In this document: one piece after another, positions 36,331 through 45,198 of the stretch | Numbering within the stretch: the stretch's first letter is position 1 | Layout: each line of letters starts with the position of its first letter | Program-made: the position numbers and the translations under genes | Assembly: GCF_014287955.1 (NCBI RefSeq) | Contig: NZ_JACOPD010000005.1 | Coordinates: 62,001-126,000, forward strand | From: Lachnospira hominis (ex Liu et al. 2021) | Lineage (GTDB): Bacteria > Bacillota > Clostridia > Lachnospirales > Lachnospiraceae | Reading direction: 5' to 3' | Length of the DNA: 64,000 bases | The notes under the pieces: model-generated | Told to the model about the DNA's origin: nothing | Database searches by the model: none | What the model saw: only the letters and a program-made list of their open reading frames with translations

Positions 36331-37165
36331 AATATGTATGCAGAATATAAGGAAATGGGGTTCTAACAGCCGTATAAAGATGTGTCTTATCATGTCGTTT
36401 CTTTTTGTTTATTCGTATATTTCCGGAATGTGGAAAATTATACCTCTTGTTGGTGAGAAGATGAATCCATGGATATTTCCGTTTCTTTTCTGCTGGAGAT
36501 TTATGAAGATTGTATTTATGGCACCTATTGTATTTATTTTTTGTGATGCTCCGTTTATAGACAGCAACCAGTCATATGTTATGTTAAGGACGAGCAGAAA
36601 AAAGTGGTGTTTCGGACAGGTATTATACATATATGCAGGCTCTGTTATATACGCATTTGTGCTGCTTTTTTCTACGATAATTATTAATATCGGTCATATA
36701 AAGTGGGGAACCTCATGGGGAAAAGTGCTTGGTTCGGCAGGCACGTCTACAGTGCTTAGCACATTGGGAATTAATTATACGACAGTAAAGGTACCGACGA
36801 TTGTAATAAGATATTATACACCTGCACAGGCTATGTTTTTTTCATTTCTGCTTATGGTATTAAGTTTTATTTTTATCGGACTTCTTATATATACAGTAAA
36901 TGTTATTACAAAAACTAATGTTGCGGGGACAATAATTGCCGGATTTTTTGTGATATTAACTGCTGTTGTAGATGGAAATCAAAGGCTTATATGGTTTTCT
37001 CCTATAAGCTGGAATTCACTTAATAATATTGATGTTGCAGGCATGACGGCAAATCCTTCGATAGGTTATGTACTTGGAATGTATGTGCTGCTGATAGCTG
37101 TACTTACATTTTTGGCTGTATTTTTTGGAAGAAAACAGGAAATTATTGTTAGAAATGAGCATTGA
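36317..37165 (+). CDS. ABC-2-type exporter permease subunit 2
   Basis: A 282-residue protein with about six membrane spans, N-terminal basic helix (KSFRICMQNIRKWGSNSR) and a large loop between spans 3 and 4 (about residues 125-170). It overlaps the previous permease by 14 bases and is followed after 21 bases by the ATPase. Together these four genes (lipoprotein, two permeases, ATPase) form a complete exporter of unknown substrate. Confidence 0.75.
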   Translation: MKSFRICMQNIRKWGSNSRIKMCLIMSFLFVYSYISGMWKIIPLVGEKMNPWIFPFLFCWRFMKIVFMAPIVFIFCDAPFIDSNQSYVMLRTSRKKWCFGQVLYIYAGSVIYAFVLLFSTIIINIGHIKWGTSWGKVLGSAGTSTVLSTLGINYTTVKVPTIVIRYYTPAQAMFFSFLLMVLSFIFIGLLIYTVNVITKTNVAGTIIAGFFVILTAVVDGNQRLIWFSPISWNSLNNIDVAGMTANPSIGYVLGMYVLLIAVLTFLAVFFGRKQEIIVRNEH

Positions 37166-37186
37166 TGTGCGGAAAGAGAGGTATAT

Positions 37187-37828
37187 ATGAGTGATATTAT
37201 AGAAATTTCACATGTGACAAAGAAATATGGTGCGGCAACAGTATTGAATGATGTAAATATTTCTTTTGAAAAGGGAAAAATACACGGGCTTATAGGTCGT
37301 AACGGTTCAGGAAAAACTATGCTTATGAAATGTATATGCGGTTTTGTGCCTGTGACGCAGGGCAGTGTTACAGTAAACGGCAAAAAAATCGGAAAAGATA
37401 TAGATGTTCCGGAAAATCTTGGAGCAATCATTGAAACACCGGGATTTCTTAATAATTACAGCGGTTATAATAATCTTAAATTCCTTGCCGGGATTAATAA
37501 AAAAATAGGCAGGGAACAGATTCGTGAGGCTATTTCGTTTGTAGGACTTGACCCTGACAGTAAGAAGCATGTTGGGCGTTATTCGCTCGGAATGAGGCAG
37601 AGACTGGGACTTGCACAGGCGATTATGGAAAATCCCGATATACTTCTTCTTGATGAGCCTATGAACGGACTCGATAAACATGGTGTGAAAGAGATGAGAG
37701 AGCTTTTTAAGAGTCTTGCACAGCAGGGAAAGACGATTATTATGGCAAATCACAGTGCGGAAGATATTGATGTTTTGTGTGATACGGTATGTGAAATGGA
37801 TCTGGGGGTGCTTACAAGGGTGAAGTAG
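37187..37828 (+). CDS. ABC exporter ATPase
   Basis: A 213-residue nucleotide-binding subunit. Walker A is GLIGRNGSGKTML, the signature is YSLGMRQRLGLAQA, Walker B is ILLLDEPMNGLD, and the H-loop is IIMANHSAEDID. It is of the CcmA/DRA type used by lipid, peptide and antibiotic exporters. It ends right after the H-loop strand, without the C-terminal extension of about 80 residues found in the NatA-type ATPase at 39.9 kb, so it is compact but catalytically complete. It is the last gene of the lipoprotein-permease-permease-ATPase operon. Confidence 0.93.
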   Translation: MSDIIEISHVTKKYGAATVLNDVNISFEKGKIHGLIGRNGSGKTMLMKCICGFVPVTQGSVTVNGKKIGKDIDVPENLGAIIETPGFLNNYSGYNNLKFLAGINKKIGREQIREAISFVGLDPDSKKHVGRYSLGMRQRLGLAQAIMENPDILLLDEPMNGLDKHGVKEMRELFKSLAQQGKTIIMANHSAEDIDVLCDTVCEMDLGVLTRVK

Positions 37829-37857
37829 TTGTAATTTTTTTCAAAATGTGTTAAGAT
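37829..37857 (+). promoter_or_regulatory. Promoter of kduI
   Basis: TTGTAA, 17-nt spacer, TAAGAT with an extended TG, ending 38 bases before the kduI ATG and starting at the ATPase stop codon. Confidence 0.65.
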
Positions 37858-37895
37858 ATTAGACAATGAAGAAACTTATAAAAAGGAGAATTACA

Positions 37896-38738
37896 ATGGA
37901 AGTAAGACCAGGAGCTAATCCGGCAGACGTAAAGAATTACGATACTGACAGATTGAGACATGATTTCCTCGTTCAGGACCTTTTTGTTGCTGACGAGATT
38001 AAGACTGTATACAGCCAGATTGACAGAATTATTGTAGGTGCTGCTACACCTGCAGCAAAGACACTTACACTTGAGGCAGGTGCAGAACTCAGAGCTGCAT
38101 ATTTCCTTGAGAGACGTGAGATGGGTATTATCAATATCGGCGGTAACGGTACAGTTACTGTTGACGGCAAGGATTATAAGTTTAAGTACAAAGACGGTAT
38201 GTATATAGGAATGGGTGCTAAGGAGATTAAGTTCGCAAGTGATGATGCAGCTAATCCGGCTAAGTTCTATTTTAACAGTGCCCCTGCACATAAGACATAT
38301 CCTACAGTATTTATCGACCCAGCCAAGGATATTCTTCCTGAAAATAAGAAAGAACTCGGATGTCTTGAGAGTGCTAACCACAGAACAATCAATAAGTATA
38401 TTCTTCCGGGACAGGTTGAGTCATGTCAGCTTGAGATGGGTATGACTTGTCTTGAGCCTGGCAGTGTATGGAATACAATGCCATGTCATACACATGACAG
38501 AAGAATGGAAGTATATCTTTACTTTGAGGTACCTGAAGATGCCGTTGTTTTCCATTACATGGGAGAACCTACAGAGACAAGACATATTGTTATGAGAAAT
38601 GAAGAGGCTGTTATTTCACCTAGCTGGTCAATTCATTCAGCATCTGCTACACATGCTTACACATTTATCTGGGGCATGGTTGGCGAGAATCAGGATTTCG
38701 ATGACATGGATGATGTTGATATGAAGGATTTAAGATAA
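37896..38738 (+). CDS. kduI: 5-keto-4-deoxyuronate isomerase
   Basis: A 280-residue cupin-fold enzyme converting 5-dehydro-4-deoxy-D-glucuronate, released from unsaturated pectin oligomers, to 3-deoxy-D-glycero-2,5-hexodiulosonate. It matches the E. coli KduI length (278) and its conserved blocks: [44 protein letters not shown] and the metal-binding [16 protein letters not shown] (HTHxxRxxE). The upstream ATG at 37866 has no ribosome site; AAGGAG fits 37896. kduD follows after 124 bases. The codon bias of both genes suggests high expression. Confidence 0.96.
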   Translation: MEVRPGANPADVKNYDTDRLRHDFLVQDLFVADEIKTVYSQIDRIIVGAATPAAKTLTLEAGAELRAAYFLERREMGIINIGGNGTVTVDGKDYKFKYKDGMYIGMGAKEIKFASDDAANPAKFYFNSAPAHKTYPTVFIDPAKDILPENKKELGCLESANHRTINKYILPGQVESCQLEMGMTCLEPGSVWNTMPCHTHDRRMEVYLYFEVPEDAVVFHYMGEPTETRHIVMRNEEAVISPSWSIHSASATHAYTFIWGMVGENQDFDDMDDVDMKDLR

Positions 38739-38767
38739 TTACTATCTGATAATAATTAATCAACAAT

Positions 38768-38781
38768 CCGGTTTAAACTGG
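38768..38781 (+). promoter_or_regulatory. Near-palindrome upstream of kduD (candidate operator)
   Basis: CCGGTTTAAACTGG is a 14-bp near-perfect palindrome (one mismatched pair) lying between kduI and kduD, about 80 bases before the kduD start. Such symmetry suggests a dimeric regulator site; none is identified. Confidence 0.35.
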
Positions 38782-38862
38782 TTCTGAAAAGTCAGATTAT
38801 ATTTTTGGAATGACACCGTATGGTTTCATTTATAGAATTTATTTAAGAAAAGGAGAATGAAA

Positions 38863-39660
38863 ATGTCAGTAAATTTTTCACTTGAAGGTAAGACTGCATT
38901 AGTTACAGGTGCTTCTTATGGTATCGGTTTTGCTATTGCTTCAGGCATGGCTAAGGCTGGTGCTACAATCGTATTCAACGATATTAAGCAGGAGTTAGTT
39001 GATAAGGGTATTGCTGCATATAAGGAAGCAGGAATTGAAGCTCATGGTTATGTTTGTGACGTAACAAATGAGGATGCTGTTAATGAAATGGTTGCAAAGA
39101 TTGCAAAGGAAGTTGCTCCTATTGATATTCTTGTAAACAACGCAGGTATCATTAAGAGAATCCCTATGTGTGATATGACAGCTGCTGAATTCAGACAGGT
39201 TATCGATGTAGACTTAAATGCACCTTTCATCGTATCTAAGGCTGTTATTCCATCAATGATTGAAAGAGGTCATGGTAAGATTATCAACATCTGTTCTATG
39301 ATGTCAGAGTTAGGTCGTGAGACAGTTTCTGCTTATGCAGCAGCTAAGGGTGGTCTCAAGATGCTCACAAGAAATATCTGTTCTGAATATGGTCAGTATA
39401 ATATCCAGTGTAACGGTATCGGACCTGGTTATATCGAGACACCTCAGACAGCTCCATTAAGAGAGCGTCAGCCAGATGGTTCAAGACATCCATTTGACCA
39501 GTTTATCTGTGCTAAGACACCTGCTAACAGATGGTTAAAGCCAGAAGAATTAGCTGGTCCAGCTGTATTCCTTGCTTCAGAAGCATCAGATGCAGTTAAC
39601 GGACATATTCTTTACGTTGATGGTGGTATCCTTGCTTACATCGGCAAGCAGCCACAGTAA
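38863..39660 (+). CDS. kduD: 2-dehydro-3-deoxy-D-gluconate 5-dehydrogenase
   Basis: A 265-residue classical short-chain dehydrogenase reducing 2,5-diketo-3-deoxygluconate to 2-keto-3-deoxygluconate, the step after KduI in pectin catabolism. Cofactor motif GASYGIG, NNAG, and the catalytic Ser, Tyr and Lys in NICSMMSELG and YAAAKGG are all present. ATG 38857 is in frame, but AAGGAG spacing favours ATG 38863. The kduI-kduD pair supports the specific call rather than a generic gluconate 5-dehydrogenase. The downstream kdgK and kdgA genes are not in this window. Confidence 0.92.
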   Translation: MSVNFSLEGKTALVTGASYGIGFAIASGMAKAGATIVFNDIKQELVDKGIAAYKEAGIEAHGYVCDVTNEDAVNEMVAKIAKEVAPIDILVNNAGIIKRIPMCDMTAAEFRQVIDVDLNAPFIVSKAVIPSMIERGHGKIINICSMMSELGRETVSAYAAAKGGLKMLTRNICSEYGQYNIQCNGIGPGYIETPQTAPLRERQPDGSRHPFDQFICAKTPANRWLKPEELAGPAVFLASEASDAVNGHILYVDGGILAYIGKQPQ

Positions 39661-39705
39661 GAATAATACAGATAAGTAAATAAAAACATAATATATATTG
39701 TTTTA

Positions 39706-39737
39706 TTCCCGGGCAGTTTAAGCTGTCCGGGATTTTT
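39706..39737 (+). terminator. Terminator after kduD
   Basis: CCCGGGCAG and CTGTCCGGG pair around a TTTAAG loop (one G-T pair), followed by a short T-run. Confidence 0.85.
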
Positions 39738-39787
39738 AGACTCTTTGTCAGGATCAGGAGGGCAATATTTTTTAGCATAACTGTCGG

Positions 39788-39816
39788 TAGACAATTTTTT
39801 AACTATCTGATATAAT
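39788..39816 (+). promoter_or_regulatory. Promoter of the NatAB-type exporter
   Basis: TAGACA (one mismatch), 17-nt spacer, TATAAT, 63 bases before the ATPase start. Confidence 0.75.
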
Positions 39817-39879
39817 TTATTTTGGAAATTAAAATATTGTGCAGGAATATAATTGTATGCACAGAAATGTGAGGGTTAT

Positions 39880-40815
39880 ATGAAGTTAGAAGTAAAAGAT
39901 ATCACCAAATCATTTGGCGATAAACAGGTGCTTCATGGAATTTCTTTTGAAGTTCAAAGCGGAAGAGCACTTGGACTTCTGGGAAGAAATGGTGCCGGTA
40001 AGACTACAACGATAAGAATTCTTATGGATGTATTCCGTGCCAATTCAGGAGAAGTTCTTCTTGATGGAGAAAAGTTTAACCAGAGAAAGCATCTTATAGG
40101 TTATCTTCCGGAAGAGAGAGGTCTTTATCCTAAGAAGAAAGTAATTGAACAGATGGTTTATCTTGGAAGAATCAGAGGAATATCAAAATCCGAGGCTGTT
40201 GCCAATTCAAAAAAATGGCTGAAAAGGCTTGGCGTTCTTGAATATGAAAATGCAAAGCTTGAGACTCTTTCAAAAGGTAATCAGCAGAAAGTGCAACTTG
40301 CATCAACATTGGTATGTGATCCTGATATAGTTATTCTTGATGAGCCGTTCAGTGGTCTTGACCCTGTTAATTCAAGAATTTTACAGGATGTTGTCATGGA
40401 GCTTATAGGGCAGAATAAGATAGTTATTTTTTCAAGCCACCAGATGAGTTATGTTGAGGAATTCTGTAAGGATATAGTTATTATCAATAAGGGAGACGTT
40501 GTGTTATCCGGTGACCTTGACAATATTAAAAGAGAGTTTGGAAAGAATCAGCTTGTTGTATCAGCTGTTGATAAGACATTGGATGACCTTGAAAATATTA
40601 TTAATGAACATATGTCAGATATTCTTGAGATTACAGGAAGAACAAAGGAAGAATTGATTATTAAAAATGTTGCAGATGTATCAAGAAAGCAGATTCTTTC
40701 AAAGTTTATCAGTGAAAATATAGAGATTGAACGATTTGAGACTTATAAGCCGTCTCTTAATGATATTTTTGTTTCAAAAGTTGGTGATGCAGATGAGAAG
40801 GAGGCGGCAGAATAA
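39880..40815 (+). CDS. ABC exporter ATPase, NatA type
   Basis: A 311-residue ATPase. Walker A is GLLGRNGAGKTTT, the signature is LSKGNQQKVQLAS, Walker B is IVILDEPFSGLDP, and the H-loop is IVIFSSHQMSYVE. The DUF4162 C-terminal domain (about residues 230-300) is typical of the NatA family, which extrudes Na+ or other small substrates. The longer reading frame to 39853 has no ribosome site; GAGGG fits the ATG at 39880. The stop overlaps the permease start (TAATG), so the two are coupled. Confidence 0.93.
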   Translation: MKLEVKDITKSFGDKQVLHGISFEVQSGRALGLLGRNGAGKTTTIRILMDVFRANSGEVLLDGEKFNQRKHLIGYLPEERGLYPKKKVIEQMVYLGRIRGISKSEAVANSKKWLKRLGVLEYENAKLETLSKGNQQKVQLASTLVCDPDIVILDEPFSGLDPVNSRILQDVVMELIGQNKIVIFSSHQMSYVEEFCKDIVIINKGDVVLSGDLDNIKREFGKNQLVVSAVDKTLDDLENIINEHMSDILEITGRTKEELIIKNVADVSRKQILSKFISENIEIERFETYKPSLNDIFVSKVGDADEKEAAE

Positions 40816-42059
40816 TGAAAAAATTCGGAGTTATTTTTCAGTATGAACTGATGAATTACATAAAAAATAAGAGTTATGTAATTACTACTGTTATTATTGC
40901 ACTTGTTGCCGGTATTATTATGTTTGTGCCAAATTTCATTGACATAGGTTCTGTTACGGGTGAGAACAAAAATGATGTATCCGATGAAAATTCAGGTGCA
41001 GATTCTGACAGCACTATACTTGTATATGATAAGAGTGGTATGGTTACTGATATAAGCTTTATACAGAACTTTTATCATGATGATGCAATAAAAAAGGCTT
41101 CAGGAGAAAACGAACTTGTTGATAAAGTCAAGGCTGATGAAGTATCAGCCGGCTTTGTAGTTAATTCGCTTACAGACTATGATTACTATGTATATAATCA
41201 GAGTATGACAGATGATAATCAGGTTGTTTTCACACAGGTGATGACAGTGTTGAATCAGATGGTATATTGCCAGAAAAATGGTATAGATTATGCTTCATTA
41301 ACACAGGCATTTAATCCGCAGATTGACTGCCACGAAAATATTCTTGGCAAAGACATGGGAAGCAATTACTGGTACTGTTATGGACTTGTGATGATTATTT
41401 TTATGATTATTATTATGTATGGCTCTATGGTTGCGACTTCGGTAACGCAGGAGAAGAGCAACAGAACAATGGAAGTGCTTGTTACAAGTGTTGATACTAA
41501 TCTTTTATTCTTTGCGAAGGTACTTGCAGGTGCAGTAGCAGCACTTATTCAGTCAGCTGTTATGCTTGGAACTGTTCTTATTTCTTATAAGATTAATCAG
41601 GATAAATGGGGCGGCATGCTTAATATGGTCCTTGATATTCCGGCAAATGTGCTTGTTGTGTTTGCACTTTTTGGAATAGGTGGATTTTTATTCTACACAT
41701 TTATATATGGTGCAATGGGGGCACTTGTATCAAAGACAGAAGATATAAATAAGAGTGCGGGCGGCGTGCAGATGGTAATTATGATTGTTTACTTTATTAC
41801 ACTTGCATCTTTGACGAATGTTGATGGAATTATGATAAAAGTTACATCATTTCTGCCTGTAAGTTCTTACAGTGCTATGTTTGCGCGAGTGGCAATGGGC
41901 TCTGTAAATACATGGGAAATCGTAGTATCATTTATTATACTTGTAGCAAGTATTGTTGTTGTAGGAATAATAGGTGCGAAGATATACAGAATGGGTACAT
42001 TAAGATATGGTAATCCAATAAAACTTTCCAATGCATTTAAATCAATAAAAGAAAACTAA
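40815..42059 (+). CDS. ABC exporter permease, NatB/YhaP type
   Basis: A 414-residue permease with one N-terminal span (about 18-40), a large extracytoplasmic loop (about 45-180, Asp/Asn/Gln-rich), and then five C-terminal spans. The motif MVATSVTQEKSNRTMEVLVTS is the hallmark of ABC-2 Na+-efflux-type permeases (NatB/YhaP). Together with the ATPase it forms a complete exporter. Substrate (Na+ or a drug or peptide) cannot be set from sequence. A hairpin terminator follows. Confidence 0.9.
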   Translation: MKKFGVIFQYELMNYIKNKSYVITTVIIALVAGIIMFVPNFIDIGSVTGENKNDVSDENSGADSDSTILVYDKSGMVTDISFIQNFYHDDAIKKASGENELVDKVKADEVSAGFVVNSLTDYDYYVYNQSMTDDNQVVFTQVMTVLNQMVYCQKNGIDYASLTQAFNPQIDCHENILGKDMGSNYWYCYGLVMIIFMIIIMYGSMVATSVTQEKSNRTMEVLVTSVDTNLLFFAKVLAGAVAALIQSAVMLGTVLISYKINQDKWGGMLNMVLDIPANVLVVFALFGIGGFLFYTFIYGAMGALVSKTEDINKSAGGVQMVIMIVYFITLASLTNVDGIMIKVTSFLPVSSYSAMFARVAMGSVNTWEIVVSFIILVASIVVVGIIGAKIYRMGTLRYGNPIKLSNAFKSIKEN

Positions 42060-42068
42060 GATAAAAAG

Positions 42069-42111
42069 AACAGGCTGTGTATGATGGTATAAAAGTCATG
42101 CACAGCCTGTT
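42069..42111. terminator. Hairpin between converging exporter and deacetylase genes
   Basis: AACAGGCTGTG (42069-42079) and CACAGCCTGTT (42101-42111) form an 11-bp stem with a 21-nt loop. The T-run is weak, so termination strength is uncertain. Confidence 0.65.
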
Positions 42112-42137
42112 GGAATATACGGATATTAAATTTTTAA

Positions 42138-43007
42138 TTAAAGCTTTACGAGTGTTCCGCCTTTAACTTCAATACATTCTTCATCATTTTTCATAAGCCA
42201 TGCAGAAGCAGCAGAAGGATTGTATACAAAACTGTTGTCAGCTGCAAACTGAAGGCGGTTGAATATGTCGTTATAATCGACAATTTCTATATTGGTTGCA
42301 TACCAGATGTCGTCCTGACCTGATATCATTTCACAGAATTCTTCGATTATATTCCAGTTATCATTTCTGTCAAATTCAAAACTGTGTCCCCATACATACA
42401 TCATGTAAAGATATTGCTTTTTCTTTAAGGACATGAATTTTTTACCGAATTCTTTGAGATGATGGTTGTGATGGCATGTAGGGAGCCAACGCATGTAATC
42501 ATCAGGCATTCCGAATCCGTTTTCATCACCCAGAAGGATAGGAGCTTCTGCAAACTTTGCATTTGTTTCAGTGCTGCAGACTGCTGAGTATTTATCGGCA
42601 GCAATTCTGCCATATACGATACCGGCATTTCGTGCAATGTCTACACATCTGTCGTCACATGAACCGTTAGGATAAGCGATTCCTCTTACGGGATAACCAA
42701 ATACTTTTTCAATTTCCATTTTATCATCATATATTTCATGAAATATTTCAGGTGACGGACATCTTGCGATAGTAGGGTGCGTTACTGTGTGTACGGCAAC
42801 TTCATGACCGGCATATAAAGAAGTCCATTCTTCTTTTGGAATACGGTTTTTCATATCAGTAAGACCTGAATTCAGATTAAATGTTGCTTTTATTCCATAT
42901 TTATTAAAAATCTTGACAAGACGTCTGTCCTGAACCTTTCCATCATCATAGCTCAAAGTAAGAACTTTATGCTTTCCTCCCGGAAAAGCTTTATATATTT
43001 TGTTCAT
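42138..43007 (-). CDS. Cytoplasmic NodB-like polysaccharide deacetylase
   Basis: A 289-residue carbohydrate esterase family 4-type protein. The metal triad is visible: Asp in LSYDDGKVQD, and two His in VAVHTVTHPTI (HxxxH). IAYPNGSCDDRCVDIARNAG forms motif 3. Family members remove N- or O-acetyl groups from peptidoglycan, chitin or xylan oligomers. Unlike most, this one has no signal peptide or membrane anchor, so it probably acts on imported or intracellular glycan. It has its own promoter in the 3' end of the carboxypeptidase gene. Confidence 0.83.
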   Translation of the reverse strand: MNKIYKAFPGGKHKVLTLSYDDGKVQDRRLVKIFNKYGIKATFNLNSGLTDMKNRIPKEEWTSLYAGHEVAVHTVTHPTIARCPSPEIFHEIYDDKMEIEKVFGYPVRGIAYPNGSCDDRCVDIARNAGIVYGRIAADKYSAVCSTETNAKFAEAPILLGDENGFGMPDDYMRWLPTCHHNHHLKEFGKKFMSLKKKQYLYMMYVWGHSFEFDRNDNWNIIEEFCEMISGQDDIWYATNIEIVDYNDIFNRLQFAADNSFVYNPSAASAWLMKNDEECIEVKGGTLVKL

Positions 43008-43062
43008 TTATACAATCTGCCTTTCTGTATGCAATTGATAACTTTTATAAAAACTGAATAAT

Positions 43063-43091
43063 ATTATAGTATAATTGTCATGATTTGTCGA
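43063..43091 (-). promoter_or_regulatory. Promoter of the deacetylase
   Basis: Read on the minus strand: TCGACA (one mismatch), 17-nt spacer, TATAAT; it overlaps the last codons of the D,D-carboxypeptidase gene. Confidence 0.7.
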
Positions 43092-44376
43092 TAAATATTA
43101 GACGTTTTAGCAATTGTTTCAAGTAAAATACATAATTTTTTTCCTTAATAGTATTTGCAGCTGTGATTGGCAGACTGTAAATTTTTTCATTATTAATATA
43201 TGCACACACTTCGCCTACGGTTTCGCCTGAAATGACAGGAGCTGAAAGTGTCTGCATATGTATTGATACATTTACTTTATCATCGTGTGATAAAAGTGCA
43301 GTGAAACCATTATTGTTCTCGATTTTTAAATGAAGTACCGATGGATTACCATTTTCAACGATTATATCGTCTGGCTGCATGTCTTTGGAGATGATTTCTG
43401 ACGGATAGTACGTGTTTCTTGCGTAATCCAGAAGTTTCCGTGTATCTTTCCATTTATATGTTTTATTATTGGGCCAGCCGCATGCCATGAGTGCAACAAT
43501 AAATGTACGTCCGTCACACCTGTATGCACATACATAACAGTAGCCTGCATCTCCTGTAAAACCGGTTTTTCCCGAAATTACATTATCATACATGTCTAAA
43601 AAGGCATTGGAGTTAGAAACACTGTATGAATTATATGTTTTAAGATTATTATCAGAAGTTTTTAATGATGATGTAAAAGTGTGGTTTTTGGATTGTGTTA
43701 TATTAAGAAAATCCTGATTTTTAATGCAATATGCCATTATTGTCGCGAGGTCTCTGGCTGTTGTTGAATGTATTCCATTTTCATCTTCGCTGTCAAGGCC
43801 GTTCGGGGTTATAAAATATGTATCATGACAGCCAAGTTCTGCGGCTTTCCGGTTCATTGCCGATGCAAAAAGAAGGACAAGCATTCTGGACTGTTCGTCG
43901 GTGTTGGTTTCCGGACTCATACTGTCTTTGTCATCTCCATCGTATAGATAATGCAGAGCGATATTTTCGGCGATTATTACAGCTGTATCATTGTGTGATT
44001 TTAACATGAGTGAATACAGCAGGTCATTTATAGAAAAAATCTCACCTTTTACAGCATTAAGCTGTACATCAGGCATTGATGCGGCATATGCTGATGTTGT
44101 ACAAAAAATATTTTCTTTTGCATATTCAAGTGCGATTATGCATGTCATTATTTTTGTAGTGCTTGCCATTGGAGCTTTTTCATTTTCATTTTTGCCATAT
44201 AAAACACGTCCGGTATCGCCATCCAGAAGTACGGCATATTTTGCAAAGATTGAATCAGGGGATTCTTTTGCGTATGAGGCCGTTGTAAAAAGATTAAAAA
44301 AATGTACAGTCATAATTGAAATTATAACTGTATATAATAAAAATTTTTTGAAAATATTGATTTTTTTCTTTGTCAT
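43078..44376 (-). CDS. D-alanyl-D-alanine carboxypeptidase (DacA/DacF type PBP)
   Basis: A 432-residue low-molecular-mass penicillin-binding protein, family S11, trimming the terminal D-Ala from peptidoglycan stem peptides. The N-terminus has a signal peptide or anchor (KKFLLYTVIISIMTVHFF). Active-site motifs in order: ASTTKIM (SxxK with nucleophile Ser), KSHNDTAV (SxN) and SGKTGFTGDAG (KTG). A PBP5 C-terminal beta domain follows (about 330-410). A much longer frame to 44679 is in Cys/His/Lys-rich non-coding DNA; the ATG at 44376 gives a normal N-terminus. It is divergent from the ABC-FtsX operon. Confidence 0.92.
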   Translation of the reverse strand: MTKKKINIFKKFLLYTVIISIMTVHFFNLFTTASYAKESPDSIFAKYAVLLDGDTGRVLYGKNENEKAPMASTTKIMTCIIALEYAKENIFCTTSAYAASMPDVQLNAVKGEIFSINDLLYSLMLKSHNDTAVIIAENIALHYLYDGDDKDSMSPETNTDEQSRMLVLLFASAMNRKAAELGCHDTYFITPNGLDSEDENGIHSTTARDLATIMAYCIKNQDFLNITQSKNHTFTSSLKTSDNNLKTYNSYSVSNSNAFLDMYDNVISGKTGFTGDAGYCYVCAYRCDGRTFIVALMACGWPNNKTYKWKDTRKLLDYARNTYYPSEIISKDMQPDDIIVENGNPSVLHLKIENNNGFTALLSHDDKVNVSIHMQTLSAPVISGETVGEVCAYINNEKIYSLPITAANTIKEKNYVFYLKQLLKRLIFIDKS

Positions 44377-44469
44377 ATTAAAAAATCTGATATAATGATT
44401 ATTATAATATTTATGCAGTAAATATAAATAAAATACAAAATTTTTATATAATGCGGAAAGGAGTTTTAT

Positions 44470-45171
44470 ATGAGTTATATAGAATTTAATAATGTAAAAA
44501 AGATATATAAAATGGGTGATGTTAAGATAAAGGCACTTGCAGGGGCATCTTTTACTATAGAAAAAGGTGAATTTGCAGTTATTGCAGGACCGAGTGGTGC
44601 GGGAAAAAGCACAATTCTTAATCTGCTTGGTGGAATGGATACAGCTACGACGGGTGAGATTATAGTTGACGGACAGCATGTTAATGAAATGGATGCAAAG
44701 CAGCTTACAGCATATAGAAGATATGATATAGGATTTGTTTTCCAGTTCTATAATCTTGTGCAGAATCTTACTGCAAGGGAAAATGTAGAACTTGCGGCAC
44801 AGATTTGCAAAGATCCGCTTGACATTGATAAGACACTTGACGCAGTCGGTCTTTCAGACAGAAAGAAAAATTTCCCGGCCCAGCTTTCGGGTGGTGAGCA
44901 GCAGAGGGTTGCAATAGCAAGAGCACTGGCAAAAAATCCAAAGATTCTTCTCTGCGATGAGCCTACAGGTGCACTTGATTACCAGACAGGCAAAGCTGTG
45001 CTGAAGCTTTTACAGGATACTTGTATTAAACATGGTGTTACGGTTGTTGTCATTACACATAATCTTGCCCTCACACCTATGGGAAATAAGGTTATCCGCG
45101 TTAAAAACGGAGTTATATCAGACGTTACAGTCAATGAAAATCCGGTGCCGATAGATGAAATAGAATGGTAA
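44470..45171 (+). CDS. ABC transporter ATPase, MacB/LolD type
   Basis: A 233-residue ATPase. Walker A is [12 protein letters not shown], the Q-loop is [13 protein letters not shown], the signature is [15 protein letters not shown], Walker B is [12 protein letters not shown], and the H-loop is [10 protein letters not shown]. The [16 protein letters not shown] pattern is characteristic of the MacB/LolD/BceA group, which couples to FtsX-like permeases and drives mechanotransmission rather than classical transport. AAAGGAG precedes the ATG. Its partner permease follows after 27 bases. Confidence 0.95.
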   Translation: MSYIEFNNVKKIYKMGDVKIKALAGASFTIEKGEFAVIAGPSGAGKSTILNLLGGMDTATTGEIIVDGQHVNEMDAKQLTAYRRYDIGFVFQFYNLVQNLTARENVELAAQICKDPLDIDKTLDAVGLSDRKKNFPAQLSGGEQQRVAIARALAKNPKILLCDEPTGALDYQTGKAVLKLLQDTCIKHGVTVVVITHNLALTPMGNKVIRVKNGVISDVTVNENPVPIDEIEW

Positions 45172-45198
45172 TATTTACATATTTTGGAGGATTTATAC

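Noticed and set aside
37866..37895. An ATG at 37866 as the kduI start (adds ten basic residues).
   Set aside because: It lies 9 bases after the -10 with no ribosome site. AAGGAG and the family N-terminus both support 37896.
43078..44679. A 533-residue reading frame for the D,D-carboxypeptidase.
   Set aside because: The first 101 codons are in AT-rich non-coding DNA with an implausible Cys/His/Lys composition and overlap the divergent promoter region. The ATG at 44376 gives a normal signal peptide and family length.
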